Positions 26,595 to 34,983 of a DNA stretch of 63,027 bases are shown piece after piece; within the stretch, counting starts at the first letter, position 1; each line of letters opens with the position of its first letter. Source of the DNA: Acidobacteriota bacterium. Its GTDB lineage: Bacteria > Acidobacteriota > Holophagae > Acanthopleuribacterales > Acanthopleuribacteraceae. Under the pieces are notes generated by a model that was not told where the DNA came from, did no database searches, and worked only from the letters and a program-made list of their open reading frames with translations. The position numbers and the translations under genes were made by a program. Location: the NCBI GenBank assembly GCA_030066195.1, contig JASJCB010000020.1:1-63027 (forward strand). The letters are read 5' to 3'.

Positions 26595-26639
26595 ATGGAT
26601 CCCCTCGATTTTGACGAGTCCCTACTCATGTGTTCGTAA
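26595..26639 (+). CDS. 14-residue small ORF with strong ribosome site
   Basis: ATG at 26595 lies four bases after AAGGAGGT, a nearly complete anti-16S match, and encodes MDPLDFDESLLMCS before TAA. An acidic, hydrophobic peptide of this size could be a leader peptide or small protein, or the start of a gene now lost. A CCCCGGC/GCCGGGG hairpin lies just upstream. No homologue is recognised; the only support is the ribosome site. Confidence 0.2.
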   Translation: MDPLDFDESLLMCS

Positions 26640-27102
26640 CGGCCGGGGATGAGGTCGTGAGGGGGATTGCCGCAACGCCCGGCGCCGATGTCGCACCAAA
26701 AGGCAGGTCCCCTTCCCGGTAAGATAAGCGGAAGGCTCGCGGAATACGGTTCCCTTCCCGGGAGCCGGAATTGTTGTTTTCAAAAACACAACACCTGTCT
26801 CGGGAATCGGCCCGGTCGGGTCCCAAAAAGCGGTTTTCCGGATGGATTGAAGCACTCTCGATTCGGAGAAGGGGCCTCCAATCCCGAGAACAGTCCGATT
26901 CGACGAAAGATTTGACAACTTTTGCCCGGTTTTGAGGATTCCGAACGCCGCCGGCTTTGCCCTTCATCACAAAATACAACCCGAGCTGACGTTTGGTTGG
27001 GCGGTTTTCCGTAGAAAAGAGCCGCATCGGCATCGTCGAGGGGGATCATTCCCGGGAACAGGACCACCCGGCGAGGTTGCAACCGGCACCACTCCCGGGA
27101 AC

Positions 27103-27133
27103 GGAACCACCTTTGCGATCGTCAGGTGGTTCC
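27103..27133. repeat. perfect 10-bp stem-loop
   Basis: GGAACCACCT (27103-27112) and AGGTGGTTCC (27124-27133) with an 11-base loop. No T tract follows, and it is not beside a gene end. Its role is unknown. Confidence 0.45.
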
Positions 27134-27523
27134 ATTCCCGGGCGATGGACTTCTCAAGCGGCCTCGAAAGGGTCTTTTTTAGGGAAAAGTTGATGGTTTT
27201 CGGCTGATCGGCCCACTTCACGCCCAAAAAGGATGTATTTAAGTCAATACTACTGAAATGATGCGCCTGATCGCCGAGAGGTGAAAGCTTCCCCCGGCCG
27301 GTCATGAGCCGGGGCTAAATGGAGTGGCGGCGTTTTCTGAGAAAAGTTCTTTAAGTGCGATAGCCCAGGGCCTGTATCGGCGCGGGCGCGGGCGCATTTT
27401 TGCCCGTCGGAGAGCAGAGCGAACCTCAACAGCCTGCCGCGTGGTTTCACCGGGACTCTCGGAAGCCATTTATTTCCCCGGGCCTTCCATCGTACGGGGT
27501 AGAATGAAACCGGAGGTGCATCC

Positions 27524-29068
27524 TTGCGGTTCTTCAACATTGCCGGCCCCTGTATTCCGGGCGAGCATTACATGGTTCCCGCCGGAACCCGTTGCGGCGA
27601 TTTGAAATCCCTCGTCATGGAGCGTAGCTGTTTTGTCATTCATGCGCCGCGCCAAACCGGTAAGACCACCCTCATTCAAGACTTCGTCCGTCAAATCGGT
27701 GAGGAAGGCAACTACTACGGCCTGTATTGCAGCCTGGAGACCGCGCAAGGCATCTCGGAAGTTCGCGACGGCATGCGGGTGATTTTGTCCGCCGTTCAGG
27801 ATGCCGTTCACAACAGCCCCTATCTTCCCGTCAAAACCTTCGATCGTACGGTCGATGATGTGCCCGAAACCGTACTCAAACGCAATCTGGCCAAGTTCTG
27901 CCGCGACCTGGACAAACCGCTCGTCATTATGTTCGACGAGGTCGATTGCCTGGCCGATCGTACGCTGATCTCCTTCCTGAGACAACTCCGCCAGGGCTAT
28001 GTGGAAAGGGCCGTCACGCCGTTTGTCCACGCCCTGGCCCTGGTGGGCATGCGCAATATTCGCGATTACAAGGCCATGCTGCGCGAGGGTCGTGACACCC
28101 TGGGCAGCGCAAGTCCCTTCAACATCGTCACCGAGGCGCTGACCATCCGTAATTTCAGCCGGGATGAACTTGCATTGCTGCTGCAACAACACGCCGAGGC
28201 AACCGGCCAGGTGTTTACCGAGACCGTCGTCAACCGCATGCACGAGCGTTCCGGCGGTCAGCCCTGGCTTTGCAACGCCCTGGCTCGTGAAATCACGGTC
28301 AAATTACTGGGCCGCGATACCTCGAAACCCATCACATTGGATTTGGTGGACCGTGCGGAAGAAAATATCATCATGCGCCGCGACACGCATATCGACAGCT
28401 TGCTGGAGCGCTTGAAGGAGCCCCGCGTCCGCCGCATCATGGAGCCGGTCATCCTGGGCAACCAGGTGGATCTTGAATTCGCGGGCGATGATGCATCCTA
28501 TGTCTTCGACCTGGGTCTGCTGATAAAGAACATGGGCGATGCCATGCCCGCCAACCCCATCTACGGCGAGGTCATCATCCGCGCCCTGACCTTTGAAACC
28601 CAATTTCAGTTGCCTACCACGCTTGCGGGGCGTTTTATGGCGAACGGTCACTTGGATATGACCGCACTCCTTAAAGACTTTCAGCAGTTCTGGCGGCAGA
28701 ACAGCGATATATGGCTGGAAAAGTTCGATTATAAAGAAGCCGCGCCGCATCTCATTCTCCAGGCCTTTCTGCAACGCGTCGTCAACGGCGGAGGCAGCAT
28801 CGACCGCGAATACTCGGCGGGCCGCGGGCGCATCGATCTGTGTGTCGGCCTGGGAGAATACCGCTATCCGATCGAACTGAAAATCCGCTACGGTTCCGGT
28901 ACCAGGGAGAAAGGGCTGGATCAACTGGCCGGCTATATGAATCATTTGGGTCTGCGGGAAGGTTGGTTGATCATTTTCGAACGCGATCCCGGCCCGACAT
29001 GGGAACAAAAAATAAGCTGGGAAACACGTGACCACGCCGGTAAGACCATCCATATCGTCGGGTGTTGA
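27524..29068 (+). CDS. AAA-type ATPase with C-terminal PD-(D/E)XK nuclease-like domain, TTG start
   Basis: A 514-residue protein of the widespread AAA-ATPase-like/PDDEXK group with RFFNIAGPC.P..HY at its start. Walker A HAPRQTGKTTL (residues 40-50), Walker B LVIMFDEVD (near 135), a sensor-like VGMRNIRDYK and a winged-helix ELALLLQQH..TGQ..SGGQPWLCNALA segment follow. Near residue 440, GRGRIDLCVGL..YPIELKIR gives the Asp...Glu-x-Lys of a PD-(D/E)XK site. The start is the TTG at 27524, seven bases after GGAGG. Such proteins occur in many mobile copies and are suspected of defence or mobile-element roles; the function is not established. Its last 97 bases are repeated at 32233. Confidence 0.75.
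   Translation: MRFFNIAGPCIPGEHYMVPAGTRCGDLKSLVMERSCFVIHAPRQTGKTTLIQDFVRQIGEEGNYYGLYCSLETAQGISEVRDGMRVILSAVQDAVHNSPYLPVKTFDRTVDDVPETVLKRNLAKFCRDLDKPLVIMFDEVDCLADRTLISFLRQLRQGYVERAVTPFVHALALVGMRNIRDYKAMLREGRDTLGSASPFNIVTEALTIRNFSRDELALLLQQHAEATGQVFTETVVNRMHERSGGQPWLCNALAREITVKLLGRDTSKPITLDLVDRAEENIIMRRDTHIDSLLERLKEPRVRRIMEPVILGNQVDLEFAGDDASYVFDLGLLIKNMGDAMPANPIYGEVIIRALTFETQFQLPTTLAGRFMANGHLDMTALLKDFQQFWRQNSDIWLEKFDYKEAAPHLILQAFLQRVVNGGGSIDREYSAGRGRIDLCVGLGEYRYPIELKIRYGSGTREKGLDQLAGYMNHLGLREGWLIIFERDPGPTWEQKISWETRDHAGKTIHIVGC
28972..29068 (+). repeat. direct repeat, copy 1 (3' end of the ATPase gene)
   Basis: The last 97 bases of the ATPase gene (from CATTTTCGAACGCGATCCCG to its stop) recur in degenerate form at 32233-32332, on the far side of the Roc-COR gene and in the same orientation. 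Confidence 0.75.
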
Positions 29069-29179
29069 TGTCCCCTATTCTTGTGTTCACAAGCATGTGA
29101 AAGGCATGGGCGCCTTGTCATCCGACGCCGGTTTCGTTAAAGTGAGCTTGACCCACGCTTGCATGAGAAAGGGGGCGCC

Positions 29180-31909
29180 ATGAGCGAGACGCCTGCACGT
29201 GCTTTGGAAAGAATCCAACGGAACCGGGAGACCGAAGAGCCGGTTTTGGATCTTTTATATACAGATCTGACAACCGTTCCGCCCGAGATCTACAGCTTAA
29301 CCCATTTGCGGGAACTTCATCTTTGGATTAACAGGATCACCACCATCCCGCCGGAGCTTGCCGAATTGGGCTTAAAACACTTGGTCCTGACCGACAATCC
29401 GTTAGAAGAAATCGCCGATATCCCCGGCCTGGTATTGCACTGGGATCAATGGTCGGTGTTTCAAACGCAATTAACCCGACAGCATGTTGTAGGTTTGCAG
29501 GTGACGAAAGCAACACCCTTGGAATCGCTACCAGAGGACTGGCCACACCTGACCTGGCTGTATGCCGCTGACTTGGATCTGAAAGAAATCCCGGAACACC
29601 TTACCCGCCTGCAAAACCTCACTCACCTTTTTCTGGGTAGCAACCAGTTGAAAGAGATCCCGGAACACCTTACCCGCCTGCAAAACCTCATTTCGCTCAA
29701 TCTATATAACACCCAATTAGAAGAGATCCCGGAACACCTCTCTCGCTTGCAAAACCTCACCCACCTTTGGTTGAATAACAACCAGTTAAAAGAGATCCCG
29801 GAGCATCTTTTCCGCCTGCAAAACCTCACCTCCCTCAATGTGCACGACAACCCCATCCAAGAGCCGCCGCCGGAAATTGTCAATCAGGGCATCGAAGCCA
29901 TCCGCAACTACTATGCCCAACGCAAAGCACAAGGCACCGTGCGCCTGTACGAGTCGCGGCTTTTGATCGTAGGCGAACCGGGCGCCGGCAAGACCTCGCT
30001 GATGCGCAAACTGCTGGATGAAAATTTCAATGTCATCGCCGATGCCGAGGACAGCACCACCGGCGTGAATGTGGCCACGGGGTGGACCTTCCCCTTAGAT
30101 GATCAGGCGGACCAAAAATTTCAGGTCAATATCTGGGACTTTGGCGGCCAGGAGATTCAATACGCCACCCATCAGTTCTTTCTAAGCCCCAAGGCCCTGT
30201 ACGTTCTGGTGGCGGACGATCGCAAACAGCACACCCTGTTCGACTACTGGTTCAATGTCATCCAACTGCTGGGCGGCGGCTCGCCGGTGTTGGTGGTGCT
30301 GAACGAGTATGATCGATGCCCCATTACCAATTACGATCACGTCCATTTTCGCGACCATTACGCCGGGCATTTCAATATCCATCAAGCCGATGTGGACCTG
30401 GCCGACACCGAACTGTCGCGGTTTCATGCCCTGCGTCGCCGCATCGAGGAGTTACTACAAGCCCTCCCGCATGTGGGCGAACAATTACCCGCGCAATGGA
30501 AACCCATTCGGCAGCAGTTGGAGCAACAAGCCGCTCGGAACACCATCTCCCTGGCCGCGTATCGCGAGATTTGTGCCGAGCATAAAATCACCTCCGAAGA
30601 GGACCAGATGTGGTTGCTTCGGTACCTCCACTGTTTGGGCGTGTTGCTGCATTATGAGGACACAAGCCTCGAGGACACCGTTTTCCTGAACCCGCGCTGG
30701 GTGCTGGACGCCGTCTATGCGGTCTTGCAGGCCAAAGAAGTGTTGGACAACAAGGGACGCTTCTCCAAGAAGTGGCTGTTTAGTTTATGGGAATTTCAGG
30801 GTTACGCCTACGAACATCGTGGCAAGCTGCTGGAACTGATGCTGAAAAACCACTTCGACCTGGTCTATCGGCTGCCGAACGGACAATACATCGCCCCGCA
30901 ACTGCTGCCCAAGGTAAAACCGGACCTGAATTGGGACAATACGGACAATCTGCGCTTCCGCTTCCAATACCCGTTCATACCCCACGGCATCATCTCGCGC
31001 CTGATTGTGCGTTGTCACGCTTTGATTCACGGGGAAACGGTATGGCGCCAGGGTGTGGTGTTGCACAAGGACGGCGCCCGAGCCCTGGTGGAAGACACGG
31101 TCAGTACGGGTCGCGGTGACAAGATCATCCAAATCAACCTGATCGGACCCGGCCACGCCCGCAAGGATCTGCTGGATTACATACGCGGAGAGTTGCGCAG
31201 CATTCATAGCACCTTCCCCGGCCTGGAAGTCAATGAGGAAGTTCCGGTCCCGCAAAAACCGGATATAGCAGTGCCCTATAACTTCCTGCTGGAGTTACGC
31301 TACGAGGGACAAACCGAGTTTCGCTGGCCGGGCGTCTCGGGGCCGTTATCTATCGAAACCATGTTGGTCGGCTTGGAAGAGACGCAAGCTCTAAAAAGAG
31401 AAAGGGAGTATCTAATGGTCGAAAAAATTGAAATCAATCCAAATATCAGTCCCACGTTCATCGGCAGCCAGGCCAATCCCGTGGTGCAAACCGACGCGGC
31501 AGCCCAAAGCCAGGCGGCAGCAAAAGCCCAAGCTGAGGCAACCAGTTCGGTCGATTTCAACTTCAAGCTCGAATTAGGCGGCCTGCAAGGCGCCGTCTCC
31601 GAATTGAAGCGCGATCTGGCGAGTAACGGCGCGGAGGAGACCGCACAAGACCTGGCCGATGTAGAAGATCAATTAAAAGTGCTGAAACGTCAGGAGGATA
31701 GTCCCGAGTCCCAAGACGACGCGCTGGGACCCATGAACAAATTAAGCCGCGTCTTGAACGACCTGGGCAACAAGGAAACCCCGGCGGGCAAGGCATTGGA
31801 AAAGATCCGAGGCGGCGCCCGCATGGCGCAAGACCTGGCCGGCAAATACAACAAGGTAGCCGAATGGTGCGGCCTGCCGTGCGTACCGTCGGTGTTCCTC
31901 AGAGAATAA
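29180..31909 (+). CDS. LRR-Roc-COR (ROCO) GTPase
   Basis: A 909-residue bacterial ROCO protein. Residues 20-230 are leucine-rich repeats, including four nearly identical 23-residue units (LKEIPEHLTRLQNLTHL type). The Roc GTPase follows: P-loop GEPGAGKTS (265-273), TTG switch in STTGVNVATGW, IWDFGGQE (G3), and LNEYD where NKxD is usual. The COR domain (LHCLGVLLHYEDTSLEDTVFLNPRWVLDAVYAVL and onward to about 740) follows. The C-terminal 150 residues are Ala/Gln-rich then helical (QSQAAAKAQAEATS; ELKRDLASNGAEETAQDL). AAAGGGGG precedes the ATG at 29180. Bacterial ROCO proteins are GTP-regulated scaffolds; association with defence loci is suspected. No adjacent effector gene in the same orientation is seen. 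Confidence 0.85.
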   Translation: MSETPARALERIQRNRETEEPVLDLLYTDLTTVPPEIYSLTHLRELHLWINRITTIPPELAELGLKHLVLTDNPLEEIADIPGLVLHWDQWSVFQTQLTRQHVVGLQVTKATPLESLPEDWPHLTWLYAADLDLKEIPEHLTRLQNLTHLFLGSNQLKEIPEHLTRLQNLISLNLYNTQLEEIPEHLSRLQNLTHLWLNNNQLKEIPEHLFRLQNLTSLNVHDNPIQEPPPEIVNQGIEAIRNYYAQRKAQGTVRLYESRLLIVGEPGAGKTSLMRKLLDENFNVIADAEDSTTGVNVATGWTFPLDDQADQKFQVNIWDFGGQEIQYATHQFFLSPKALYVLVADDRKQHTLFDYWFNVIQLLGGGSPVLVVLNEYDRCPITNYDHVHFRDHYAGHFNIHQADVDLADTELSRFHALRRRIEELLQALPHVGEQLPAQWKPIRQQLEQQAARNTISLAAYREICAEHKITSEEDQMWLLRYLHCLGVLLHYEDTSLEDTVFLNPRWVLDAVYAVLQAKEVLDNKGRFSKKWLFSLWEFQGYAYEHRGKLLELMLKNHFDLVYRLPNGQYIAPQLLPKVKPDLNWDNTDNLRFRFQYPFIPHGIISRLIVRCHALIHGETVWRQGVVLHKDGARALVEDTVSTGRGDKIIQINLIGPGHARKDLLDYIRGELRSIHSTFPGLEVNEEVPVPQKPDIAVPYNFLLELRYEGQTEFRWPGVSGPLSIETMLVGLEETQALKREREYLMVEKIEINPNISPTFIGSQANPVVQTDAAAQSQAAAKAQAEATSSVDFNFKLELGGLQGAVSELKRDLASNGAEETAQDLADVEDQLKVLKRQEDSPESQDDALGPMNKLSRVLNDLGNKETPAGKALEKIRGGARMAQDLAGKYNKVAEWCGLPCVPSVFLRE
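29581..29856 (+). repeat. four 69-bp LRR-coding repeats
   Basis: Units start at 29581, 29650, 29719 and 29788 and encode 23-residue leucine-rich repeats. Long identical DNA runs (such as GATCCCGGAACACC) show recent expansion or gene conversion. Confidence 0.85.
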
Positions 31910-31930
31910 AAAGTAGCGAGGGCCTCAATC

Positions 31931-32068
31931 CTACACCGGGTAACCATCGATCTCGGCCACGCAAGCCGCTATCGAAAAAGCATTTAGCCCGGAATCTGCG
32001 GAGGGCGTCAGTTCAAAGACCAGGGTGAGGTACGAACCCTGGTTACGGGTTGCGCCGCACACCAACAT
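31931..32068 (-). CDS. possible 45-residue hypothetical protein or gene tail
   Basis: A minus-strand frame from ATG at 32068 (preceded by AAGAGGGGGC) to TAG at 31931, with GC-rich third positions like the neighbouring genes. The sequence (MLVCGATRNQGSYLTLVFEL, then TPSADSGLNAFSIAACVAEI) looks like a folded protein fragment rather than random translation. It may be the C-terminus of a decayed gene. No family is recognised. Confidence 0.3.
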   Translation of the reverse strand: MLVCGATRNQGSYLTLVFELTPSADSGLNAFSIAACVAEIDGYPV

Positions 32069-32232
32069 GCCCCCTCTTGTCCCCGATCCCGGCCTCCTTC
32101 GTCGGCCTGGTCTCCGGGCTGACGCCCTTCGGGGACTCCGGCTTCATGATTACCCGGAACGACTTGCATGGACGGCATCGATGATTACCCGATAATCCCC
32201 GGGATCAAAGTGTCGCCGGGATACCCGGAAGC

Positions 32233-32332
32233 CATTTTCGAACGCGATCCCGGCCCCGCATGGGAACAAAAAATAAGCTGGGAGATATGTACCCACCCCG
32301 GTAAGACCATATCCATGTCGTGGGATGTTGAT
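32233..32332 (+). pseudogene. degenerate copy of the 3' end of the AAA/PDDEXK gene
   Basis: Translates to IFERDPGPAWEQKISWE followed by a diverged, frameshifted tail. It matches IFERDPGPTWEQKISWETRD at the end of the ATPase gene at 27524-29068. Only this piece remains; the rest of the gene is missing. With 28972-29068 it forms direct repeats bracketing the Roc-COR gene. Confidence 0.75.
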
Positions 32333-32460
32333 CTACCGCCTTTCACGTGCCGACCCTCGATCAACCCGACAAATCGGCAAGATTAGGGTGTTTCAGGCAA
32401 AAGGTAACCATTTTGATTTTTGGTTGTTGTATGGATTGACTTGATATTTTCAGGTGTATT

Positions 32461-34974
32461 TCATGTTTCCAACGGCACTTCTTCGGCGAAGGCGAAATAG
32501 TCCAGCGGCGGCGGGCCTTCCTTGCGGTCCACGTGGGTGGTGATGACGGGTTCGGTTCCCTCCTCGCCGGAATCGCCGCCCTCGCGGAGGGGCGGGCGCA
32601 GTTCGTAGGTGGAGGCGTGGGTTTCCAGCTTGAAACTCTCCATGTCGGTTTTGCCGTGGAAGAACATCAGCAGGCGCCACCCATTGGGCATCAGGCAGCC
32701 GATGCGGGCGAAACCGCGCGCCATGGTGCGCACCTTCACCTCGTCCATATTCTGGAGGGGATCGTCCAGGATCAGCAGGCGCAATTTGTTTTCCAGTAAC
32801 GGCGCCCGCAGTAGGAACAGGGCCAGGGCCAGGCTGTTCAATTCGGCCAGGTTGCGGCGGATCAGGGCGTCGCCGTTGTCATCGGCATCTGTGACGTGTA
32901 GCTTTTCATCGGCGTAGGCCAGTTCGATGGGGGAATAGATCCAGCGGTAGGGCGCGAACAGGCTCAGCAACTCGTTCAGCGGTTCCGCCATGGTTTTCAA
33001 TTCGTCGAAGAAGACCTGTTGCAGTTTTTCGCTGACGGCCTGCATCTCGCGGCATTGCTTGATGCAATCGATAAACAATTGTGCGCGGCGAAGGTTGGTC
33101 ATGCCTCCATCCAGGCCTTCCAGGTCCCGAACATCCAGGTTGTTTAGGGAGGTGGCGTGTTGTTTACAGCGATCCAATAGCGGTTCCGCCCAATCCTCCC
33201 GACCCAGGTTACCGATCTCTTTGCCTCGGTCTCCCTGGAGGGCGCGGGACAGGCGATTACCCAACTCGGGTTCATCCAATAAAGCGCCTGCCTCGTTGAG
33301 GGTTTGGATGTCTTTCGGGGTCAGGTCGAAGTTCCGAGCCTCGGGATGATCGGTCGTCTCCGTTTTGGTGTGGCGCTTTACGGCGTCTTGGGCGCGGTCG
33401 CGCCTTTCCTCCCATTCGGCCAGGGCGGATTCCAGTGCTTCGGTATCGTGCGTTTGAGCCGCCTGGAAGTGCTCACGCTCTCCCCGGCCCCAGACGTCCT
33501 CAGCGGCGAGTGTTCGATTAAGGGTCCTTTGGGCCGCGCCCATTTCGGCCAGGGCGTGGTAGTGCAGCCATTCGTTGAGCACCTGCCCATAGGTCCGGGT
33601 TTCATGGCCGGCTCCGCGCCGCCAGTCTTTCAGGCGATCGAGGACTTCTTCGGCCCTGGCAAGGGTTTGAGCCCATCCTGTTACCTTGTCCGAGGATAGG
33701 CCTGCCAGTAACCGGTCCAACTGCTCCAGGTTTTCCCGCCAGGTTTCCCTGTCAGCGGTTTTTCCGCGAAATTTCTCCAGGTGAATTGACAGACCCGGGA
33801 CCAGCGGCGCCAGGTTTTCCAGAGTGTCCGGCGACGGCGCCAAAAGAGTGGTGACCACGGAGTCGGTGACGGGCCCATTCACGTCGAGGTCGCCGTAAGG
33901 GCCCTGAACAACTTCTTCCCATGAGGGATTGTCGGGATGTTCCATTCCCAGCAGGGCTGCGAGGCGGCCGTCCAGCATGTCCAGCATACCGGTTACACGT
34001 TCCTGGCTTTGAACGTAGTTGCTCAGGTTATCGCTTTCGTTTGGAAAAAAGGCTTCTACGAACATCCGGGCGCGTTCACTCGGGCTTTCATGCGTCAAGC
34101 GGCTCATGAAGACCTGGTCGATGCAGAACATGGCCGGCCTGGGAATATCGGTTTCAGGCGGCCAGGCATAGTTGGTTCCGCCCGAGGTCAGTTTCACCTC
34201 GACCGCTTTGCGTTTGCCCGCGTGTTTGTTGCGGATCGAGTCCAGCATGGCTTTCCGATCATCGGGGTAATTGTCCGGTTTTTGCCCGGCGGCCAACAGG
34301 ATCGCCTCGACCAGGCTGGACTTGCCGCTGCCGTTGTCGCCGTGCACCAGGTGCAGGGTCTGCCCCTCTTTCAGGTCCATGGCAAAGCGGCGGTGGATTT
34401 TGAAGTTGGTCAATTCCACCCTCATCGGCAGCGAAATCTCATCGCCTTTTTCGCCCCAATGTTCCCGGCAGGCGTGCAACAGCCAGCGGAAGGCGTCGCG
34501 CACCGGCCCGTCCAGTAGTCTCCCGCCGCTCAGTTCCAACAGGTGCAGGCCCACGTTGTGCACCAGGCCGGACTCGCGGCACAGTTTCATCAGCGCGCCG
34601 TGCACGGCATCCCGTTGGGAACGGTGGTAGACCGGCACCAGTTCCACGCTCCAGGGCGTATGCTGCCCGGCCGGACTTTCGGCTTCCGTCTCTCGGGTCA
34701 ACAACAGGTGGCGTAGGTGCGCCATGCCGCCCGCGTGGCGATCGATCAGTTCCGCGTGATCCGCGTCTTCTTCGAGGATGAAGACCCAGCCCATGGCGTG
34801 GATCTCCGGGTCCACCACCAACAGGTCCGGGTTCAGGTTGAGATAACCGTCGATCATCAAGCGCGGGCTCAGGTAAATCCCTCGCTGTGCCTGGAAGTCG
34901 CCGGAGGCGGGGAGGATTTCCAGGTCGTAGCACTGCTTCAGTTTTTCGGCGAGGCGTTGCGGGATGGAGGTCAT
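32461..34974 (-). CDS. SMC/RecF-like ATPase, third gene of the TIR-SIR2-ATPase operon
   Basis: An 837-residue AAA_23/RecF-like ABC ATPase. Residues 1-180 form a separate domain of unknown type (YLSPRLMIDGYLNLNPDLLVVD, WSVELVPVYHRSQRDAVHGAL). The ATPase starts at MRVELTNFKIHRRFAMDLKEG with Walker A GDNGSGKSS (212-220). The middle 450 residues are helical with short coiled-coil stretches and no CxxC zinc hook. LNSLALALFLLRAPL replaces the signature motif region, and Walker B LRLLILDDPLQNMDE lies near 735. Such ATPases sense DNA ends or foreign DNA in several defence systems. It lies nine bases after the SIR2 stop. The role as sensor or activator is inference. Confidence 0.75.
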   Translation of the reverse strand: MTSIPQRLAEKLKQCYDLEILPASGDFQAQRGIYLSPRLMIDGYLNLNPDLLVVDPEIHAMGWVFILEEDADHAELIDRHAGGMAHLRHLLLTRETEAESPAGQHTPWSVELVPVYHRSQRDAVHGALMKLCRESGLVHNVGLHLLELSGGRLLDGPVRDAFRWLLHACREHWGEKGDEISLPMRVELTNFKIHRRFAMDLKEGQTLHLVHGDNGSGKSSLVEAILLAAGQKPDNYPDDRKAMLDSIRNKHAGKRKAVEVKLTSGGTNYAWPPETDIPRPAMFCIDQVFMSRLTHESPSERARMFVEAFFPNESDNLSNYVQSQERVTGMLDMLDGRLAALLGMEHPDNPSWEEVVQGPYGDLDVNGPVTDSVVTTLLAPSPDTLENLAPLVPGLSIHLEKFRGKTADRETWRENLEQLDRLLAGLSSDKVTGWAQTLARAEEVLDRLKDWRRGAGHETRTYGQVLNEWLHYHALAEMGAAQRTLNRTLAAEDVWGRGEREHFQAAQTHDTEALESALAEWEERRDRAQDAVKRHTKTETTDHPEARNFDLTPKDIQTLNEAGALLDEPELGNRLSRALQGDRGKEIGNLGREDWAEPLLDRCKQHATSLNNLDVRDLEGLDGGMTNLRRAQLFIDCIKQCREMQAVSEKLQQVFFDELKTMAEPLNELLSLFAPYRWIYSPIELAYADEKLHVTDADDNGDALIRRNLAELNSLALALFLLRAPLLENKLRLLILDDPLQNMDEVKVRTMARGFARIGCLMPNGWRLLMFFHGKTDMESFKLETHASTYELRPPLREGGDSGEEGTEPVITTHVDRKEGPPPLDYFAFAEEVPLET

Positions 34975-34983
34975 GAGGATTCC

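Larger units (their letters stand above)
26419..27523. other. 1.1-kb region without a convincing gene
   Basis: No open frame here has coding character. It holds a 14-codon ORF with a strong ribosome site (26595-26639); two hairpins with the same stem CCCCGGC/GCCGGGG (about 26547-26569 and 27292-27314); a perfect 10-bp stem GGAACCACCT/AGGTGGTTCC (27103-27112 with 27124-27133); and several TTCCCGGGA-type palindromes between 26750 and 27150. It looks like repeat-laden or decayed DNA. Confidence 0.5.
31910..32460. other. 551-base accessory spacer with remnants
   Basis: Holds the possible 45-codon minus-strand ORF (31931-32068), an inverted repeat ACCAGGGT...ACCCTGGT near 32018-32043, and the degenerate copy of the ATPase gene 3' end (32233-32332). 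The last 130 bases are AT-richer and lie downstream of both flanking genes, which converge. No functional gene is supported beyond these. Confidence 0.5.

Noticed and set aside
27470..28243. Minus-strand ORF opposite the AAA ATPase
   Set aside because: Antisense shadow of a gene with intact Walker motifs.
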